From: Aminicenans sp964648465
GTDB lineage: Bacteria > Acidobacteriota > Aminicenantia > Aminicenantales > Aminicenantaceae
DNA length: 64,000 nt
Assembly (NCBI GenBank): GCA_964648465.1
Contig: CAZYMU010000010.1
Location: forward strand, 15,809-79,808
Direction: 5' to 3'
In this document: positions 61,624 through 64,000 of the stretch, one piece after another
Layout of the letters: each line of letters starts with the position of its first letter
How positions within the stretch are numbered: position 1 is the stretch's first letter
Notes under the pieces: generated by a model
What the model saw: the letters and a program-made list of their open reading frames with translations, nothing else
What the model was told of the DNA's origin: nothing
The model's database searches: none
Program-made: the position numbers and the translations under genes

Positions 61624-62811
61624 TTAGTCTTTGTCCTTTTTTTCAAGAAGTGGCCAGTTTTCCGGTAGATTGAATATCTCTCTTGATAATTTCCCTTTAA
61701 TCAATTCAATGCGTTCGTTTTCTTTGTTTACGATTTTCTGGAAAAGAGGTAAAGTTTTTATAACTAATGGTTTCTGAGCCCAGGGATTGTGCCATAAGAT
61801 AGGTGCTTCTTTTGCAATATTCCCCCATGAGAGATTTCTAAAAATTAAAGCAGCACTATTCCGAGTGTTTTGAGGGCCTTGGGGTCCGATCCAAGCTCCC
61901 TTAGGTTTTCTTCCTGGAGTAAATTCATATAATCCATTTTGATTAATAGTAACAGAGGTGATTTCATTACCAAATAAGCCGTCCATAACATCAAGATCAT
62001 CACAACAAAAATCTTGGACATTGATAGCAATTATGTAAGGAAGATCTAAATTCCCATATTTTGTTGCCTTTTCATTAATTGAATTTTTAATATTTATATG
62101 AGTTTTACTCCATTCTACCGCTGAAAACCTTACCCCTATAGGCCGAATACCTGGCTTACCACGTTTTTTGGGAGATTTAGGGATAGGTTTAAATGTAACT
62201 TTCCATCCATCGAACTCTGTTGACCATGAGGGAAAAGCTTCTAAACCGCCCTTTTTCAGGATTTCTCCTAATTTATCCGGATCTAATTTTGATAATTTTT
62301 TTTCAAGGTATGTTCTCCATTTTCGTGCAGGCGGAGAGGATTTAGGAAAACCGTCTACATTGATCATAATGAAGAAATTAGGAGAATTCATTCTATCAAG
62401 AGCCTCATAAACCCTGTTCTCAACATTCTCAGTGGCAACATCATCATGCGATCCTTTGGCAAGTGTACATTCCACAAAAAAACGCCTTTTTCCCTTCAAT
62501 TTAATAAGAAATTCAGGATGTGTGGATATTCCTTTAATTTCAGGATGGATATCAACTTCATAATCTATTTTCAGCAGTAGCTCATGCATATAGAGCTCAA
62601 AAAAAGCGCTTTGGTGAGTTAAATCATTATATGAACGAAATCTAGCTTTGAGATCACCTTGATGTTCAGATGGATAACATAAGAACCAAGCCTCTAATAG
62701 CTTTCTTATTTCATGTGAAGACTGTCTTGAAGAACGATTTAAAAAGCTAAACAAAGGTTCAGCATGGCCACGAGGATCTTTATCTTGTCTGGTTATACTA
62801 TCGAAAAGCAT
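61624..62811 (-). CDS. Uncharacterised protein with PD-(D/E)xK-like region
   Basis: A 395-residue soluble protein. The N-terminal part contains E72/E77 (FFELYMHELLLK), then a strand with HPEFLIKLKGKRRFFVECT (98-116). The arrangement E...(P/H)EF...VECT is that of divergent PD-(D/E)xK nucleases, where E100 and E114 would bind metal. The long C-terminal part has PYIIAINVQDFCCDDLD and several aromatic-rich segments (LSWGNIAKEAPILWHNPWA). I recall similar hypothetical proteins in many bacteria, but no function. No clear ribosome site. It stands alone. Confidence 0.65.
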   Translation of the reverse strand: MLFDSITRQDKDPRGHAEPLFSFLNRSSRQSSHEIRKLLEAWFLCYPSEHQGDLKARFRSYNDLTHQSAFFELYMHELLLKIDYEVDIHPEIKGISTHPEFLIKLKGKRRFFVECTLAKGSHDDVATENVENRVYEALDRMNSPNFFIMINVDGFPKSSPPARKWRTYLEKKLSKLDPDKLGEILKKGGLEAFPSWSTEFDGWKVTFKPIPKSPKKRGKPGIRPIGVRFSAVEWSKTHINIKNSINEKATKYGNLDLPYIIAINVQDFCCDDLDVMDGLFGNEITSVTINQNGLYEFTPGRKPKGAWIGPQGPQNTRNSAALIFRNLSWGNIAKEAPILWHNPWAQKPLVIKTLPLFQKIVNKENERIELIKGKLSREIFNLPENWPLLEKKDKD

Positions 62812-62875
62812 TTTAATATAAAAATTTCTAACAACTATTTTTCATTTTTGTATCTTAGAAAGTCGCGCTACATTT

Positions 62876-63136
62876 TTAGCCAGTTCTATACTCCTTCCAT
62901 GGGATAGTGTTGAAGGGGACGCCTGCAAGAAAACGGACAATATCTCGGCGACCGTAATACTTTGGTTTTCCTCTATAATCTAGTGCCATTAAGACGAGGG
63001 GAATACCTAAAAACAGCGGTTGGAAACTCTGTATTGCTTTGTTGGCTTGAATTCTGTTATCGATGACTGGCTTCTTGACCACGACTACGGCAAACGTAAC
63101 GCCTTGTTCTTTAATTACTGCGCCCGTAAACTTCAT
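62876..63136 (-). CDS. Small conserved protein of unknown function
   Basis: An 86-residue protein (MKFTGAVIKEQGVTFAVVVV, then GIPLVLMALDYRGKPKYYGR and WKEYRTG at the end). I recognise this as a small family spread across bacteria, usually of unknown function and often found with DUF2188 proteins, as here. AAGGAG precedes ATG at 63136. It is 23 bp from the DUF2188 gene and probably in one transcript with it. Confidence 0.75.
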   Translation of the reverse strand: MKFTGAVIKEQGVTFAVVVVKKPVIDNRIQANKAIQSFQPLFLGIPLVLMALDYRGKPKYYGRRDIVRFLAGVPFNTIPWKEYRTG

Positions 63137-63159
63137 CCTAGCATCTCCTTCTCGTCATA

Positions 63160-63393
63160 TCATTTCTTGTCCCTTGGAGGGCAGGGATCACCGCCATGGC
63201 TGTCGGTTCCAGATATCTTCCCATCTCGGTTATGAATTATAAGCTCTGTTTTTTTGTTCCGGCTTATTTCCCGTGCCCTCTCGATTGCATTTGTTTTATG
63301 GCTGAAATGACCCGAGGCTTGATTCGCTCCTCCTCTCTTAATGTCCCAGCCGCCTTCTGAATTTGGTACCACATGATGTGTTTTTCTTGCCAT
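63160..63393 (-). CDS. DUF2188-domain protein
   Basis: A 77-residue protein starting ARKTHHVVPNSEGGWDIKRG, with GHFSHKTNAIERAREISRNK and ending in HNRDGKISGTDSHGGDP. This is the DUF2188 pattern (HHVVPxxxGGWxVK...A...A...G.L.IHxxDGxI). The function of the family is unknown; it is small and often carried on plasmids or in islands. The spacing suggests an operon with the small gene at 62876-63136. Confidence 0.85.
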   Translation of the reverse strand: MARKTHHVVPNSEGGWDIKRGGANQASGHFSHKTNAIERAREISRNKKTELIIHNRDGKISGTDSHGGDPCPPRDKK

Positions 63394-63479
63394 TTCTTCC
63401 TCCTAACAAATTCTAAATTGATGTAAATAAAGAAATATTGATTGATAATTTAACCCAAATGTGCAAAATCTATAAATAA

Positions 63480-63860
63480 TCATTTAGGAGTCCAGATCAT
63501 GTCTATTCTGAATCCGAGATTGGCTGCCCTTCGTTCTGCAGCGCTCCTGTCCCCCTTCGGAATCACTATATGGAATTCACCACCGATTTTTTGCGCAATG
63601 TCTGAAAAAAGAGACCACTGGCTAGCAGTATGGTCATCAAAGATTGAGCTGGATGTCTCTGCCTCAAGGATGATTCTCATGTTGTTTTTATTTGCGGTCA
63701 GATCTGGTACATGGTTACTTTTTGTTCCGACGATGGTATCTGGAGTTTTCATTCCCGGAACGTCTGCTTTAATGTTCCGGAAGCCTTGGTTAGTGAAGTA
63801 TTGGGCCATCATATTAATTAAGTCTTCATGTTCTCTGGACTCTTTAGGATCTCTTCGCAT
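63480..63860 (-). CDS. Small PD-(D/E)xK-like protein
   Basis: A 126-residue protein. HVPDLTANKNNMRIILEAET contains P52-D53 and E66/E68, which is a PD-x(12)-ExE arrangement like the metal-binding core of PD-(D/E)xK nucleases, with E or T in place of the lysine. SQWSLFSDIAQKIGGEFHIV and the final GFRIDMIWTPK complete a small alpha/beta fold. GAGGAG lies before ATG at 63860 (a TTG at 63863 is in frame). No partner is visible up to the window end. Confidence 0.65.
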   Translation of the reverse strand: MRRDPKESREHEDLINMMAQYFTNQGFRNIKADVPGMKTPDTIVGTKSNHVPDLTANKNNMRIILEAETSSSIFDDHTASQWSLFSDIAQKIGGEFHIVIPKGDRSAAERRAANLGFRIDMIWTPK

Positions 63861-63863
63861 CAA

Positions 63864-64000
63864 TTTCTCCTCACTGTTGAATTATGCTTTCACTATATAT
63901 AATCCGGCGATTTTCGAAATTTGCCAAAAAGTGTACTCGTTCAGTGGATATGACCCCCATTTTTCGAACCAGTTTTGAGGCTAATTTTCGCTAACATCTC
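63864..64000. other. Upstream region of the last gene
   Basis: Non-coding up to the window end. On the minus strand GATTAT (63904-63899) follows TTGGCA (63927-63922) at 17 bases, a possible promoter of the gene at 63480-63860. Confidence 0.4.

Overview
The window most likely comes from a bacterium of the Candidatus Aminicenantes (Aminicenantota, former OP8) or a near relative in the Acidobacteriota. This is inferred from the combination of several GWxTD-domain secreted proteins, SH3/outer-membrane-barrel proteins, a carboxypeptidase-regulatory TonB-dependent receptor, a BNR/sortilin-like secreted protein and many family C69 dipeptidases. The cell is diderm (TonB receptor, beta-barrels, lipoproteins). 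No taxonomic marker beyond S21, LipA and GlnA is present, so the assignment is a judgement.

Layout. 1-5,150: end of an FtsX-type permease, nitroreductase plus Tat-exported ferritin-like protein, phosphoesterase/lipA, rpsU, and an internally deleted FtsX permease bordered by an inverted GGGACGGTTC repeat. 5,150-10,600: minus-strand operon from a TTGACA-17-TATAAA promoter: C69 dipeptidase, small secreted protein, TRAP/DctM-like transporter, 51-aa membrane protein, zinc deacylase/carboxypeptidase. 10,740-12,700: divergent Lrp/AsnC regulator and glutamine synthetase. 12,950-28,290: an envelope locus with a tandemly duplicated SH3-barrel + GWxTD pair, a TonB-dependent receptor with a very good terminator, and a facing operon with two more GWxTD proteins and a TPR lipoprotein. 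28,430-31,630: large BNR-repeat protein. 32,047-35,616: two PAS histidine kinases whose last ~640 bp are almost identical. 35,626-41,115: operon of P1 aminopeptidase, Asp/Glu racemase and two more C69 dipeptidases. Together with the first operon this reads as peptide/D-amino-acid scavenging.

42,160-64,000 is an AT-rich accessory region: a three-gene operon led by a proteasome-beta-like Ntn hydrolase (Thr/Asp/Lys residues visible), a complete type I restriction-modification system, a broken tRNA-Arg copy and an intact tRNA-Arg(TCG), a truncated tyrosine integrase, an IS3 element whose left terminal repeat was invaded by an IS110 element, an IS21 scar inside a secreted endonuclease gene, several decayed genes (in-frame stops, a frameshift), and small nuclease-like or uncharacterised genes separated by a recurrent hairpin-containing intergenic repeat. 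The best candidates for something undescribed are the proteasome-like operon (42.1-43.8 kb), the phosphoesterase coupled to a degraded effector-type membrane protein (56.2-57.9 kb), the gene with two in-frame TGA codons (60.7-61.5 kb), and the cluster of nuclease-like small proteins at the right end.
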